From Acidobacteria bacterium UBA7540 (lineage in GTDB: Bacteria > Acidobacteriota > Terriglobia > UBA7540): a stretch of 64,000 nt of DNA. A program made the translations under genes and the position numbers. Shown here piece after piece: positions 54,142 through 62,494 of this stretch. A model generated the notes under the pieces. It was not told the DNA's origin. It searched no databases and worked only from the letters and a program-made list of their open reading frames with translations. Position 1 is the first letter of the stretch. Every line of letters starts with the position of its first letter. The stretch covers positions 26,478 through 90,477 of the forward strand of contig DLMI01000059.1 in the NCBI GenBank assembly GCA_002478145.1, read 5' to 3'.

Positions 54142-56073
54142 TTAAGCGCCTACCGATACACCCTGCCAAGTCTTGTTGGCGGTGTACATAGGAGGCGCAA
54201 GCTTGAGTTCCGCACGCTTTCGATCCAGATGCTCGATGATCTGGGCAGCAGCCTTGACTGGGTCGGCTTCGAAGAAGAATTTCCCGCCCAGCATCTCTTC
54301 CACATCGTCGGTGAGGAACTTGTGCACGGCACGGCTGCCCAACACGGGGTGGGGGGTGCCGAAGTGAGTCATCACGCCGGAGGCCACAAAGTAGAACCCA
54401 ATAGCCACTGCCTTTTCCGACATCCATTCGGGCGCCGAGCCAGCTACCGGCAGTTGGGAAAAATCCTCTCCCAGACCCCCCTCACCCACGATCTCAATAA
54501 GCGTGGTCAGGATGCGGGAATTGTCCACACAAGCCCCAACGTGCAAGACGGGAGGGATCCCCACGGTTTCACAGATCTCTCTCAATCCGGGCCCAGCGCT
54601 CTCATAGGCAGCTTCGGGACGAAGCAACCCGCACTTGGCATCCGCGATGGCGGCGCAGCCTGTGCTGACAATCAACACGTCGTTCTTGAGCAGTTCCCGA
54701 GTGAGGGTGAGGTGTGCCCAGTCATGGAGCGTGTTCGGGTTGTTGCATCCCACGATCCCGACCGCGCCTCGCAGTCGCCCGTCGATCACGGCGTCGTTCA
54801 GGGGACGGAAGGTGCCACGGTAGCGGCCTCCCAGGAAGCGAAAGACCGATTCCGTGGTAAAGCCGGCGATCAAGTCCGAGCGGTGCTCGGGGATTGTCAC
54901 CTTGCGCGGGTCACGCCGGGAATAATTCTCCACGGCCCGCCCCACGATCTCCTTCGCAACTTCCAACGCCCGCATTTCATCGAAGTCAATCTGTTCAACC
55001 CCGGGCATTTTAGCTTTGGGGGAGGTTGAGACCAGTTTCGTATGGAAGCAACCGGTCAGGCTGGCCAGGGACGGCATGACGCACTGCACATCGACCACCA
55101 TGAGGTCAACCGCACCCGTAATGATGGCCAGCTCCTGCTGTAGGAAATTCCCTGCCACCGGTATACCGTGGCGCATCAAGATTTCGTTGGCGGTGCAGCA
55201 AATCCCGGCGATGTTGATTCCCTTGGCGCCTTGCATCTCGGCCATCTTCAGAAGTTCCGGATCGCGACTGGCGGCCACGATCATCTCCGAGAGGACGGGC
55301 TCATGGCCATGCACCACGATATTGACGGCGTCCTTCCTCAGGACACCCAGGTTGACCGCGGCGCGCAGGGGTTGGGGAGAGCGAAAGAGGACGTCCTGCA
55401 GATCGGTAGCGATCATGGAACCTCCCCAGCCGTCCGCCAGCGAAGCGCGGAATCCCTGCATGAGGATGTTCCGATAGTCCGTGTCAACTCCCATGGTGCT
55501 GCGGTGCATGATCTCGACGATCTCTCGGTCGATTCCGCGCGGGCTGATCCCAAACTTCCGCCAGAGCTCCTGGCGCCGGGCAGGGGCCCGCGAAAGCAGG
55601 GTGAGCTCACCCTCCTGCTGACCAAACATGTGGAGCGCATGCTCTGCCACGGCTTTGGCTATCTCCGCATCACTGTGCCCATCGGGGGCAATGCCGAATT
55701 CGGCTGCGATCTTGCGCAGCTTAATAGGATCCTTGAGGGCATAGCCGCCTTTTCCCTCCGCTGCCAGAAGAAGCGTATGGGCTACATCGCGGCCGTGATC
55801 GGAATGGGCAGCCGCTCCACCTGCAACCATGCGCACCAGGTTGCGGGCCACAATCGTATCGGCATCCGCTCCACAAGTACCTCGACGCGGCTCGCCGCCG
55901 AAGGGATCGATGCGGCAGGGTCCCATATTACAGATTCGACAACAAACCCCGAGCTGACCAAAGCCGCATTGCGGCTGCTGCTCATCCCAACGGTCCCAAG
56001 CCGTCTCGAGTCTCTGGTCGTGGGCATGCTCGAGCATTTCCTGTGTAGCACGATCAACGCTCTTTTGATTCAT
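54142..56073 (-). CDS. cooS: Anaerobic Ni-CO dehydrogenase catalytic subunit
   Basis: 643 residues, full length. Cluster-binding parts: CGFGQLGVCCRICNMGPCRI for the D and B clusters; then HGHEPVLSEM (C-cluster His), GICCTANEI, VDVQCVMPS, GCNNPNTLHD, STGCAAIAD and VGACVDNSR, the Cys/His ligands of the Ni-Fe-S C-cluster. It interconverts CO and CO2 and would deliver CO to acetyl-CoA synthase. ATG 56073 with GCGAGG upstream. It lies downstream of acsE in the same orientation with a palindromic repeat between. Confidence 0.96.
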   Translation of the reverse strand: MNQKSVDRATQEMLEHAHDQRLETAWDRWDEQQPQCGFGQLGVCCRICNMGPCRIDPFGGEPRRGTCGADADTIVARNLVRMVAGGAAAHSDHGRDVAHTLLLAAEGKGGYALKDPIKLRKIAAEFGIAPDGHSDAEIAKAVAEHALHMFGQQEGELTLLSRAPARRQELWRKFGISPRGIDREIVEIMHRSTMGVDTDYRNILMQGFRASLADGWGGSMIATDLQDVLFRSPQPLRAAVNLGVLRKDAVNIVVHGHEPVLSEMIVAASRDPELLKMAEMQGAKGINIAGICCTANEILMRHGIPVAGNFLQQELAIITGAVDLMVVDVQCVMPSLASLTGCFHTKLVSTSPKAKMPGVEQIDFDEMRALEVAKEIVGRAVENYSRRDPRKVTIPEHRSDLIAGFTTESVFRFLGGRYRGTFRPLNDAVIDGRLRGAVGIVGCNNPNTLHDWAHLTLTRELLKNDVLIVSTGCAAIADAKCGLLRPEAAYESAGPGLREICETVGIPPVLHVGACVDNSRILTTLIEIVGEGGLGEDFSQLPVAGSAPEWMSEKAVAIGFYFVASGVMTHFGTPHPVLGSRAVHKFLTDDVEEMLGGKFFFEADPVKAAAQIIEHLDRKRAELKLAPPMYTANKTWQGVSVGA

Positions 56074-56134
56074 TGCAGCCTCGCTTTTTCTCGCTCATCC
56101 CTTCGTTGTCCGACAATCCTGAGCCGAAGGTGAA

Positions 56135-56184
56135 GTAGCGCCGACCTTTAGGTCGGCAGGTGCCGGCCTGAAGGCCGGCGCTAC
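56135..56184. repeat. GTAG-(double hairpin)-CTAC palindromic repeat between acsE and cooS
   Basis: Stems gccgacc-tttag-gtcggc and gccggcc-tgaa-ggccggc between GTAG and CTAC. Because it lies in the middle of the carbonyl-branch operon it is probably transcribed and could process or stabilise the mRNA. Confidence 0.7.
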
Positions 56185-56212
56185 AGGTCAAGTGCCCCTA
56201 AACCGTGGCGAC

Positions 56213-57046
56213 TTATGCCGCCGCGGCAGTGCCAGAGCCTGCCCTCTGGCGATAAGCTTTTAAGTAAGCATCGCTGTAAATCTCCATGCCGAGCAGGAGT
56301 TCAGCCGTGGCCACCGCCGCCCGTAGTTCCTCGTCGCAGACATCCAGGATCGCCGCATCCACTCCCATAGCCATTGCCATGACCATGAAGGTGCGATTGA
56401 TGAGTTTGCGCTCTTCCGCTTTGGAGGAAACGTTGCTCAGGCCGATGGAAATGTGGCATGGCGGATCGGAAAGCATGGTCATCTGCTGAATGGCATTGAG
56501 CACATTCTTGGGCTGGTCCTGCATGAATTTCACCGGCATGACGATCGGGTCGAGATAGATCTGCGTAGTGGGGATACCGGCTTCCACCGCCGCCGCGAAG
56601 ATCTTGCCGCCCAACTCCAGCCGTCGGTCCACGTCCTGGGGGCTTCCTCTCTCATCCATCACCACGCCGATGATCCCCGCTTTGAATTCGGACGCCAGCT
56701 CGAGAAGCGGGACGAGCTTGCTATCCTCAGCGGTAGTACTGTTGAGAATCACCGCCCGCTCCCCAACCGTGTCTCGATAGGCTTTCAGCCCTACGCGGAA
56801 CATGTCGGCGCGGGGGCAGTCAAGCGAGAGCGGCAGGGCTGTGGATTCCGCCGTCGCTTGAACCAGCCAGGCATAATCTTCCAGCTTGCGCGACGCTGCC
56901 CCCATGTTTACATCCAGGTAATCAGCGCCGCCTGCCTCCTGCCTGGCCACGCGATCCCGGATCACGGTTTTGTCATGTTCCTGAATTGCCCGGCCTACGT
57001 CCTTGAAGGAACCGTTGATACGCTCACCGATCAATATGATGCTCAT
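56213..57046 (-). CDS. acsE: Methyl-tetrahydrofolate:corrinoid protein methyltransferase
   Basis: 277 residues. LIGERINGSFKDVGRAI, GGADYLDVNMGAASRK and SLDCPRADMFRVGL form the TIM-barrel pterin-binding face; VMDERGSPQD and HISIGLSNVSSKAEERKLIN complete the AcsE-type end. It passes the methyl group of CH3-THF to the corrinoid protein AcsCD. ATG 57046 follows CAGGAGG. It ends with AAAA residues. Confidence 0.95.
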   Translation of the reverse strand: MSIILIGERINGSFKDVGRAIQEHDKTVIRDRVARQEAGGADYLDVNMGAASRKLEDYAWLVQATAESTALPLSLDCPRADMFRVGLKAYRDTVGERAVILNSTTAEDSKLVPLLELASEFKAGIIGVVMDERGSPQDVDRRLELGGKIFAAAVEAGIPTTQIYLDPIVMPVKFMQDQPKNVLNAIQQMTMLSDPPCHISIGLSNVSSKAEERKLINRTFMVMAMAMGVDAAILDVCDEELRAAVATAELLLGMEIYSDAYLKAYRQRAGSGTAAAA

Positions 57047-57074
57047 AGATTTTCCTCCTGGAGATTAGGTCTCC

Positions 57075-57227
57075 GCCCTCTCCCCAGAGGAGAGGGTGTC
57101 CCGTGACCGGCGCCTTCGCCAGCCGGCGCGGGACGGGTGAGGGGTCACTTGCACAGGGAGAACCAACACAAAACTAACCCCTCACCCGTCTCGCTACGCT
57201 CGCCACCCTCTCCCCAAGGGAGAGGGC
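57075..57227. repeat. Pair of CCCTCTCC-palindrome composite repeats between acsD and acsE
   Basis: Two copies (57075-57146 and 57177-57227) in opposite arrangement, each combining CCCTCTCC...GGAGAGGG with an ACGGGTGAGGGGT or ACCCCTCACCCGT arm. They fill most of the acsD-acsE gap. Confidence 0.7.
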
Positions 57228-57255
57228 TGTCCTCCCTGTGCGGAGGGGCAGCCTT

Positions 57256-58230
57256 TTAAGCCGCCGCGCTAACCGACGCTCCGGTCAGTTCGGCGATGGT
57301 TTTCTTGACAGCATAAACTGCCTCGGGATGACGCAGAATGAGAAGATCGCCTCCCGCCACCAGGCAAGCAACGGCGGTTCCGGCCTCCCAGAGTGGCGCC
57401 CGCTGGCGCAGCGGACCCCAATCGGGAACCTCCTCCTCTGAAACCCGAGCCTCTTTGACGCCCCAAGCCTCGATCCCGATATCACAGAGGATCGGTTGCG
57501 ACAGCATCCTATCCCCCTTCAAACCAGCCAGCCGGCCCCGCTCCATTACCGAATAGATGTACTCCAAACCATATCCGAGGGCTGCACAGGTGGGGTAAAT
57601 CACAATGTTTTCCACCGGGAAGCCCATGTCCTGGGCGAGGATGTTCACCTGCTTGGCCATGTTGATGTCGCACGGGGATTCCGCAATGAGCTTGTGTTTG
57701 TACGCGGTGCACACGGCAGTCAGAGTCTTGTAATTGTCCTCGGTGATGCTTCCGAGCAGGCAGTTTTCTCCGGCTGCTGCCTCCGCCACTGCCGGGAATA
57801 CCTCGTTATCCTTGTCTGCATTCCCCGTACCCCAGATGATCAGGGGAGCCGGGATTCCCTGTAGAACCGCCTTTACCGTTTGGGCGGCTTCGGCGGGAGA
57901 GCGGTTGCCGTGCTCAGGGCTACAGCCATCCAGGCGCAGGCAAATCAAGTCGGCCCCCAATTCGAGGCACTTCCGTGCCCAGCGCACTGGATCTCCCAAA
58001 GCATCGCCAAATGGCTCCTTTAACAGGTCCGGCCACTCTTCCGGGTAGATGTCGCAAATCTCCATGGCAACGGCGGGCATGCCGCACGGTCCCTCAAAAT
58101 CCAAAAAAGGGAGTGTCGCTGATCCTCCGATGGTGACAGTAAAAGCTCGAGTTCCCCCAGCGGCTTGAGTTGCCCCGATGGTCACTGAATTGACTCGCCC
58201 ACCCCAGGTTTTTTTCGCGTCTGGAACCAT
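57256..58230 (-). CDS. acsD: Corrinoid/Fe-S protein small subunit (delta)
   Basis: 324 residues. TFTVTIGGSATLPFLDFEGP-like N-terminus, ICLRLDGCSPEHGNRSPAEA, NCLLGSITEDNYKTL, VIYPTCAALGYGLEY; a TIM barrel of the AcsD type. With AcsC it forms the methyl carrier between AcsE and acetyl-CoA synthase. ATG 58230 with GAGGAGAGCA. It is followed by acsE on the minus strand. Confidence 0.93.
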   Translation of the reverse strand: MVPDAKKTWGGRVNSVTIGATQAAGGTRAFTVTIGGSATLPFLDFEGPCGMPAVAMEICDIYPEEWPDLLKEPFGDALGDPVRWARKCLELGADLICLRLDGCSPEHGNRSPAEAAQTVKAVLQGIPAPLIIWGTGNADKDNEVFPAVAEAAAGENCLLGSITEDNYKTLTAVCTAYKHKLIAESPCDINMAKQVNILAQDMGFPVENIVIYPTCAALGYGLEYIYSVMERGRLAGLKGDRMLSQPILCDIGIEAWGVKEARVSEEEVPDWGPLRQRAPLWEAGTAVACLVAGGDLLILRHPEAVYAVKKTIAELTGASVSAAA

Positions 58231-58256
58231 TTGCTCTCCTCCTCAAATACTGAACA

Positions 58257-58309
58257 GGGTAGGGCAAGCCCTACCCCTACAACTTGTAGGGGGACGGCTT
58301 GCCGTCCCC
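58257..58309. repeat. Palindromic repeat overlapping the 3' end of the second cooC gene
   Basis: Hairpins gggtagggc-aa-gccctaccc and ggggacggc-tt-gccgtcccc with a central ctacaacttgtag. It includes the last codons of cooC (stop at 58277), so the residues KPSPYKL there derive from repeat DNA. Confidence 0.65.
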
Positions 58310-59095
58310 TTCAGCAACCTCCTGAAGCGCGGCAGCCGTGGGTGACAGAGCCGCCTCCAAGATTTCTCGCACGGCTCTTCGGGCTGCTGAATCCGCCGCC
58401 AATTGGGTCAACGGTTCTCCCTCCCGGCTGAGCTGGCGCAAGCGGCTGTCCGAGGGGACCACACCCACCAACTTCAGGCCCGTTTGTTGCGCTTTTGCCT
58501 TGATCCGACCCTCGTCGGAAAGATCGACGTCGTTGAGAACCAGATATTGCTCTCCGATTCGCAACGCCAACTTCTCAGTCAGTTCGTGAACTCTGAAAGC
58601 CGCCTGAAGGGAAACCGGCAGGCCGTTGCTGACAATCAGAAGCACATCGACGTCCTGGGTTGTGCATCTGGATAAATGCTCCAGGCCCGCCTCGTTATCC
58701 ATCACCACGTACCGATACGCACCACGGAGGCGGTCAATGCATCGCCGCAAAACGTTGTTGACCGCACAATAGCAGCGCGGTCCCTCGCCTGCACCCATCA
58801 CCAGCAGATCGACTCCGCGCCCCTCCCACAGGCATTCTTGAATCCCCATCTCCAGATAGTCATTCTTGGTTACTCCGGGGGGAAGTTTGCGGATTTGGTC
58901 CAGTAGCTCATCGCGCAGTTCGCTGATGGTCTTTTCCACCTGACACCCCAGCACATAACCCAGATTGGGGTTGGGATCGGCATCCACGGCCAAGACAGGC
59001 CCTTCCCCGCGTTCGATCAGGGTTTGAATTAACAATGCCGCCAGGGTGGTCTTGCCGGTACCGCCTTTGCCGGCCACGGCCAAGGTGAATGCCAT
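58277..59095 (-). CDS. cooC: Second CooC-type ATPase, acetyl-CoA synthase/CODH maturation
   Basis: 272 residues. AVAGKGGTGKTTLAALLI (deviant Walker A), VDADPNPNLGYVLG, GAGEGPRCYCAVNNVLR with the CxC metal pair, and VVMDNEAGLEHLSRCTTQDV. It lies between acsV and acsD, so it may serve AcsB rather than CooS (AcsF-like); sequence alone cannot separate the two. The ATG abuts the acsV stop (TAGATG). The last residues GDGKPSPYKL are encoded by a palindromic repeat. Confidence 0.88.
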   Translation of the reverse strand: MAFTLAVAGKGGTGKTTLAALLIQTLIERGEGPVLAVDADPNPNLGYVLGCQVEKTISELRDELLDQIRKLPPGVTKNDYLEMGIQECLWEGRGVDLLVMGAGEGPRCYCAVNNVLRRCIDRLRGAYRYVVMDNEAGLEHLSRCTTQDVDVLLIVSNGLPVSLQAAFRVHELTEKLALRIGEQYLVLNDVDLSDEGRIKAKAQQTGLKLVGVVPSDSRLRQLSREGEPLTQLAADSAARRAVREILEAALSPTAAALQEVAEGDGKPSPYKL

Positions 59096-61045
59096 CTAGA
59101 TATAAGCCTCCACTTCTTGCGAATGCTTCACGGACTTAAACCTACTCAGATCAGTGTGCGGAATGAACCGCGCCGCCAGAAACTCGTCGTAATAATTTGG
59201 GTAATTGATAAGATCGTAGTACGTAACCGCCTCAGCAATTGCGTGCAGTTCTTGCCATGCATCCTCGGACAGCAGGCCCAGGTCAGCGCCCAGAATCGAT
59301 GTATTCCCGGCAAACCGAATCTTCTCCAACGGCAAGTCCGGTATCATCCCAATGGCGAGCGCCTTCTCCCGGTCCAGGTAATTTCCAAATCCGCCCGCGA
59401 TGTAGACTCGCTCGACCTCACGAAAGTCGAGCCCAATGGCCCGCGCCAGGACCTCGGTGCCGGCGTAAATAGCCGCCTTGGCGCTCAGCAGGTTGGAAAG
59501 GTCGGCCTGGGTTATCACGATATCCTGGCCGGTCCCCGAACGGGAGGCGGGTACCAGCACGAACTCCAACATGCCGTCCCGCTCGCGCACGCGCTCGGTT
59601 TTGCGGGGCGCCAGATGCCCTGAGCGGTCAATGAACCCCACCTTGTACAAGTCGGCGATCAGGTCAATCAGCCCGGACCCACAGATACCGCGCGGACGGC
59701 CGTTGCCAACTGTCCGGTAATGAACCGCTCCCTCGGGACTGATCTCCACCCGTTCGATGGCCCCGTGCATGGCCTTCATCCCATGTTTCACACCCGAACC
59801 TTCAAAGGCGGGACCCGCCGAGGCGGAACAAGCAATGGTCCATTCACTATTCCCTACCGCGATCTCACCGTTGGTGCCGACATCGATCAACATCTGCACC
59901 TTTTTTGAACGTCGCAACCCCACCGCGAATATGCCCGCCGTCACATCGCCCCCAACCCATCCTCCAATGCTTGGGATCGTGTACAGCAGCCCCCGGGGAT
60001 TGATATGGATACCGACTTCTACGGCTCGAACGGGTGGTGTGGCGGCGGATGCGGGTATATAGGGCGTTTTGTGAATCGCGGTCGGATCCAAGCCCAGTAA
60101 CAGGTGCGTCATGGTGGTGTTGCCGGCACAGTTAATGGCCGCTATGTCGATCAGGGCAATGTTATTGCGTTGCGCCAGGACCGAAATCAACCCGTTGATG
60201 TCACCTACCACCGCCTTTTGCAGTTCATCTAATCCCCCCGGGGTGCCGGCATGGATGATGCGTCGCGTCACCTCGTCACCCCAGGCGCGCTGGGAGTTGT
60301 ACACCGCCTCGGCATCTATTCTCTCGGTCGTATCCAGATCGAGCAGGTGGGCCACGACTGTCGATGTTCCGACATCCACAGCAATGCCCAGATTTCGGCG
60401 CGCGGCGTCACCGGGCTCCACCTGGAGCACTTCCAAAGTACCTCCACGCCAGCCTAGCGTGACGGTCACTTTCCAGTCCGCCTCGCGCAGCAGTTTGGGC
60501 AAAGTTCTCAGCACTTTGAGCCCCAGTTGCATGATGGGCGCGGGGCGCCGGCGGCGAATCCCCCGAAACAGCCTGGACTGATCGGAGATGCTGTCGTCCA
60601 GGCTGGGACTTGGCAGTTCGAGGTAGAGCTTGCGCGTCAGGGGGGCAGGACGGACCTCGATTTCCCCTCCTACCGGGTGCAGGGCGCGGAACCGCTGGGC
60701 GTCAACATCGATGAGGATCTGGGCAGCCTCGGCACGGGATTCGGGAGGTATTTCCAACTCCACGTCGCCGGCCACCTTGGTTTGGCAAGCCAGCACGTAG
60801 CCGCGCCGGATCTCCTCCCGGCTGAGCAGGCTGGTGGGCTGGGCGGTCACGTTCCCCTGCCTGACGACCACCCGGCATTTTCCGCACAGCCCGTCGCCCC
60901 CGCAGGAGCTCGCCAGATCTACACCGGCAGTTTTGGCCGCGTCCAGGAGGGTCGTCTCCAGAGGCACACGTACGCGCTCACCTTCGGGCCAGAAGGTGAC
61001 CTGTACTTTCCCCTCCTTTTGGATCGCGCCTGATCCTGTACTCAT
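59096..61045 (-). CDS. acsV: Corrinoid protein reductive activator AcsV (RACo-type, ASKHA + [2Fe-2S])
   Basis: 649 residues. N-terminal plant-type [2Fe-2S] domain (SSCGGDGLCGKCRVV, then a fourth Cys in LACQTKVAGD); a linker; and a C-terminal DUF4445/ASKHA ATPase half (GIAVDVGTSTVVAHLLDL, INCAGNTTMTHLLLG, LIDVGTNGEIAVGN, GICGSGLIDLIADLY). It uses ATP to reduce Co(II) of AcsCD back to Co(I). ATG 61045 overlaps the acsC stop (ATGA). The stop abuts the second cooC gene. Confidence 0.93.
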   Translation of the reverse strand: MSTGSGAIQKEGKVQVTFWPEGERVRVPLETTLLDAAKTAGVDLASSCGGDGLCGKCRVVVRQGNVTAQPTSLLSREEIRRGYVLACQTKVAGDVELEIPPESRAEAAQILIDVDAQRFRALHPVGGEIEVRPAPLTRKLYLELPSPSLDDSISDQSRLFRGIRRRRPAPIMQLGLKVLRTLPKLLREADWKVTVTLGWRGGTLEVLQVEPGDAARRNLGIAVDVGTSTVVAHLLDLDTTERIDAEAVYNSQRAWGDEVTRRIIHAGTPGGLDELQKAVVGDINGLISVLAQRNNIALIDIAAINCAGNTTMTHLLLGLDPTAIHKTPYIPASAATPPVRAVEVGIHINPRGLLYTIPSIGGWVGGDVTAGIFAVGLRRSKKVQMLIDVGTNGEIAVGNSEWTIACSASAGPAFEGSGVKHGMKAMHGAIERVEISPEGAVHYRTVGNGRPRGICGSGLIDLIADLYKVGFIDRSGHLAPRKTERVRERDGMLEFVLVPASRSGTGQDIVITQADLSNLLSAKAAIYAGTEVLARAIGLDFREVERVYIAGGFGNYLDREKALAIGMIPDLPLEKIRFAGNTSILGADLGLLSEDAWQELHAIAEAVTYYDLINYPNYYDEFLAARFIPHTDLSRFKSVKHSQEVEAYI

Positions 61046-62385
61046 CCGCCCACCTGCGATCTCCACTCGGTCTTCAGGAAGTTAGGAATTCCCGCCGCCT
61101 CTTCTGGGCCGACGACCACCTCGCAGCCCACCTCATCCTCGAGTTCACCTTTCAGCACCGCCACCAGCCCCGGGATAATCAACTTATTGTGCCGCACCTG
61201 AGTCAGTATCCCCGAAGCCTTGACCGCCTTGGCGATCGTCTCACCCGTCAGCTTGTCATCGGCGTAGGAATTCAGAACTCCCAGTCCGCCGGTTTCCACG
61301 GCGGTGATGTAGGCAGGTATCTTGCTATTCTCCACCTCGCCTTCCACAGTGAAGTACGTGAGTGCGAAGTTGGTCGTGACCAGCACCGGGGAATCCGGAG
61401 TAGGCTCACCCACCTTGTACACCTTTGCCTCGACGGCATTGGGCACCTGCGGATCCGTGAAGATGTTGTACCGGGCCGTAAGCACGGGAAGGAGCTGCCA
61501 GGCTTGCTTGCCGCGCATGACCACGATGGAAGCGTACTTGCACTCATAAATAATGGCCTGCAGGGCTTCTTGGACCGCGTCCTGCGCTGTGGTAAGGACC
61601 ATCACGGGGTAACCGAGCGGCCGGAAGGTCTTTTCCAGAGCCAGACGCCGCAATTGGGTCAGGCAGGCCAGACCTTCGCCCACGCGTCCAACGGCGGGCG
61701 CCAAGACCAGGTCTCCCACACCGGCTTGTTTGACCTTAGTGGTCAGGTCCGCCAGTTCCTCCAGGGTTTCCCCCTTGACAGCCAGCGGTACGTGGTACCT
61801 GGCGCTGAGCCGCGCCAGTTGCTGGTAGTTGCTCTTATCCGCTGCATAGACGAGCGGTCGTCGGTCGGCCAGGACTTCCAGGGCGTCAGCCATTGCCGGG
61901 AGATCGCTGCTCATCAGGATCGCCGGCAGTTCCGTAGACTCGCGGATCAGTTTCGCCGCAGCCTGGAAAGACTTGCCATCACCCGCCTGCTCGAGGGCGA
62001 TCAGATCGACATTGACGGGCTTTCCGCTACGTATAAATTTCAAATGGTGGATTGAGTTGATTTCTGCCGCAACGTCGTCCGTGTCCCGGATCCGAATAGC
62101 CAGGGCGGTAGGATGGTGGAACTTTTCTTCGTGGCGGAACAGCACCGTCTCGCCTCCCATCTGAACCGCCTGGGGACCTGCGCCGAGCGTCACCGTGCGC
62201 ATAGGAGGCGCAGCCGATTCGGCCAGTTCCCGCTTAGCATCCTCGGACACGTACGGGCATGCCTCCAAGGCTACCTTCTTAGCCGCAACCTGCATGGCGA
62301 AGGCCATGCAGGTGGGAAAATTGCACTCTCCACAGTTCGTCTTAGGCAACAGTTTGTAAACGCCGATTCCTGTGAGCTTCGCCAT
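61042..62385 (-). CDS. acsC: Corrinoid/Fe-S protein large subunit (gamma)
   Basis: 447 residues. N-terminal [4Fe-4S] motif CGECNFPTCMAFA with a fourth Cys in ALEACPYV; a TIM-barrel middle; and a C-terminal corrinoid-binding half (NFALTYFTVEGEVENSKIPA, LLV-type end GPEEAAGIPNF). It carries the methyl-cobalt group to AcsB. ATG 62385 with GGGAGGAG. Coupled by overlap to acsV. Confidence 0.95.
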   Translation of the reverse strand: MAKLTGIGVYKLLPKTNCGECNFPTCMAFAMQVAAKKVALEACPYVSEDAKRELAESAAPPMRTVTLGAGPQAVQMGGETVLFRHEEKFHHPTALAIRIRDTDDVAAEINSIHHLKFIRSGKPVNVDLIALEQAGDGKSFQAAAKLIRESTELPAILMSSDLPAMADALEVLADRRPLVYAADKSNYQQLARLSARYHVPLAVKGETLEELADLTTKVKQAGVGDLVLAPAVGRVGEGLACLTQLRRLALEKTFRPLGYPVMVLTTAQDAVQEALQAIIYECKYASIVVMRGKQAWQLLPVLTARYNIFTDPQVPNAVEAKVYKVGEPTPDSPVLVTTNFALTYFTVEGEVENSKIPAYITAVETGGLGVLNSYADDKLTGETIAKAVKASGILTQVRHNKLIIPGLVAVLKGELEDEVGCEVVVGPEEAAGIPNFLKTEWRSQVGG

Positions 62386-62414
62386 GCTTGCCGCTCCTCC
62401 CTTATCAGCTCTGC

Positions 62415-62489
62415 GTAGAGGCGCCCTTCAGCGCGGCGCCTCGCCATTGCGCGAGAGGCAAGAGGTGCCCGGCTAAAGCCGGCCCCTAC
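62415..62489. repeat. GTAG-(hairpins)-CTAC palindromic repeat between acsB and acsC
   Basis: A longer copy of the family: gaggcgc...gcgcctc, a middle gcgcgag arm, and gccggcttt/aaagccggc, bounded by GTAG and CTAC. It fills most of the acsB-acsC gap. Confidence 0.65.
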
Positions 62490-62494
62490 GCATT

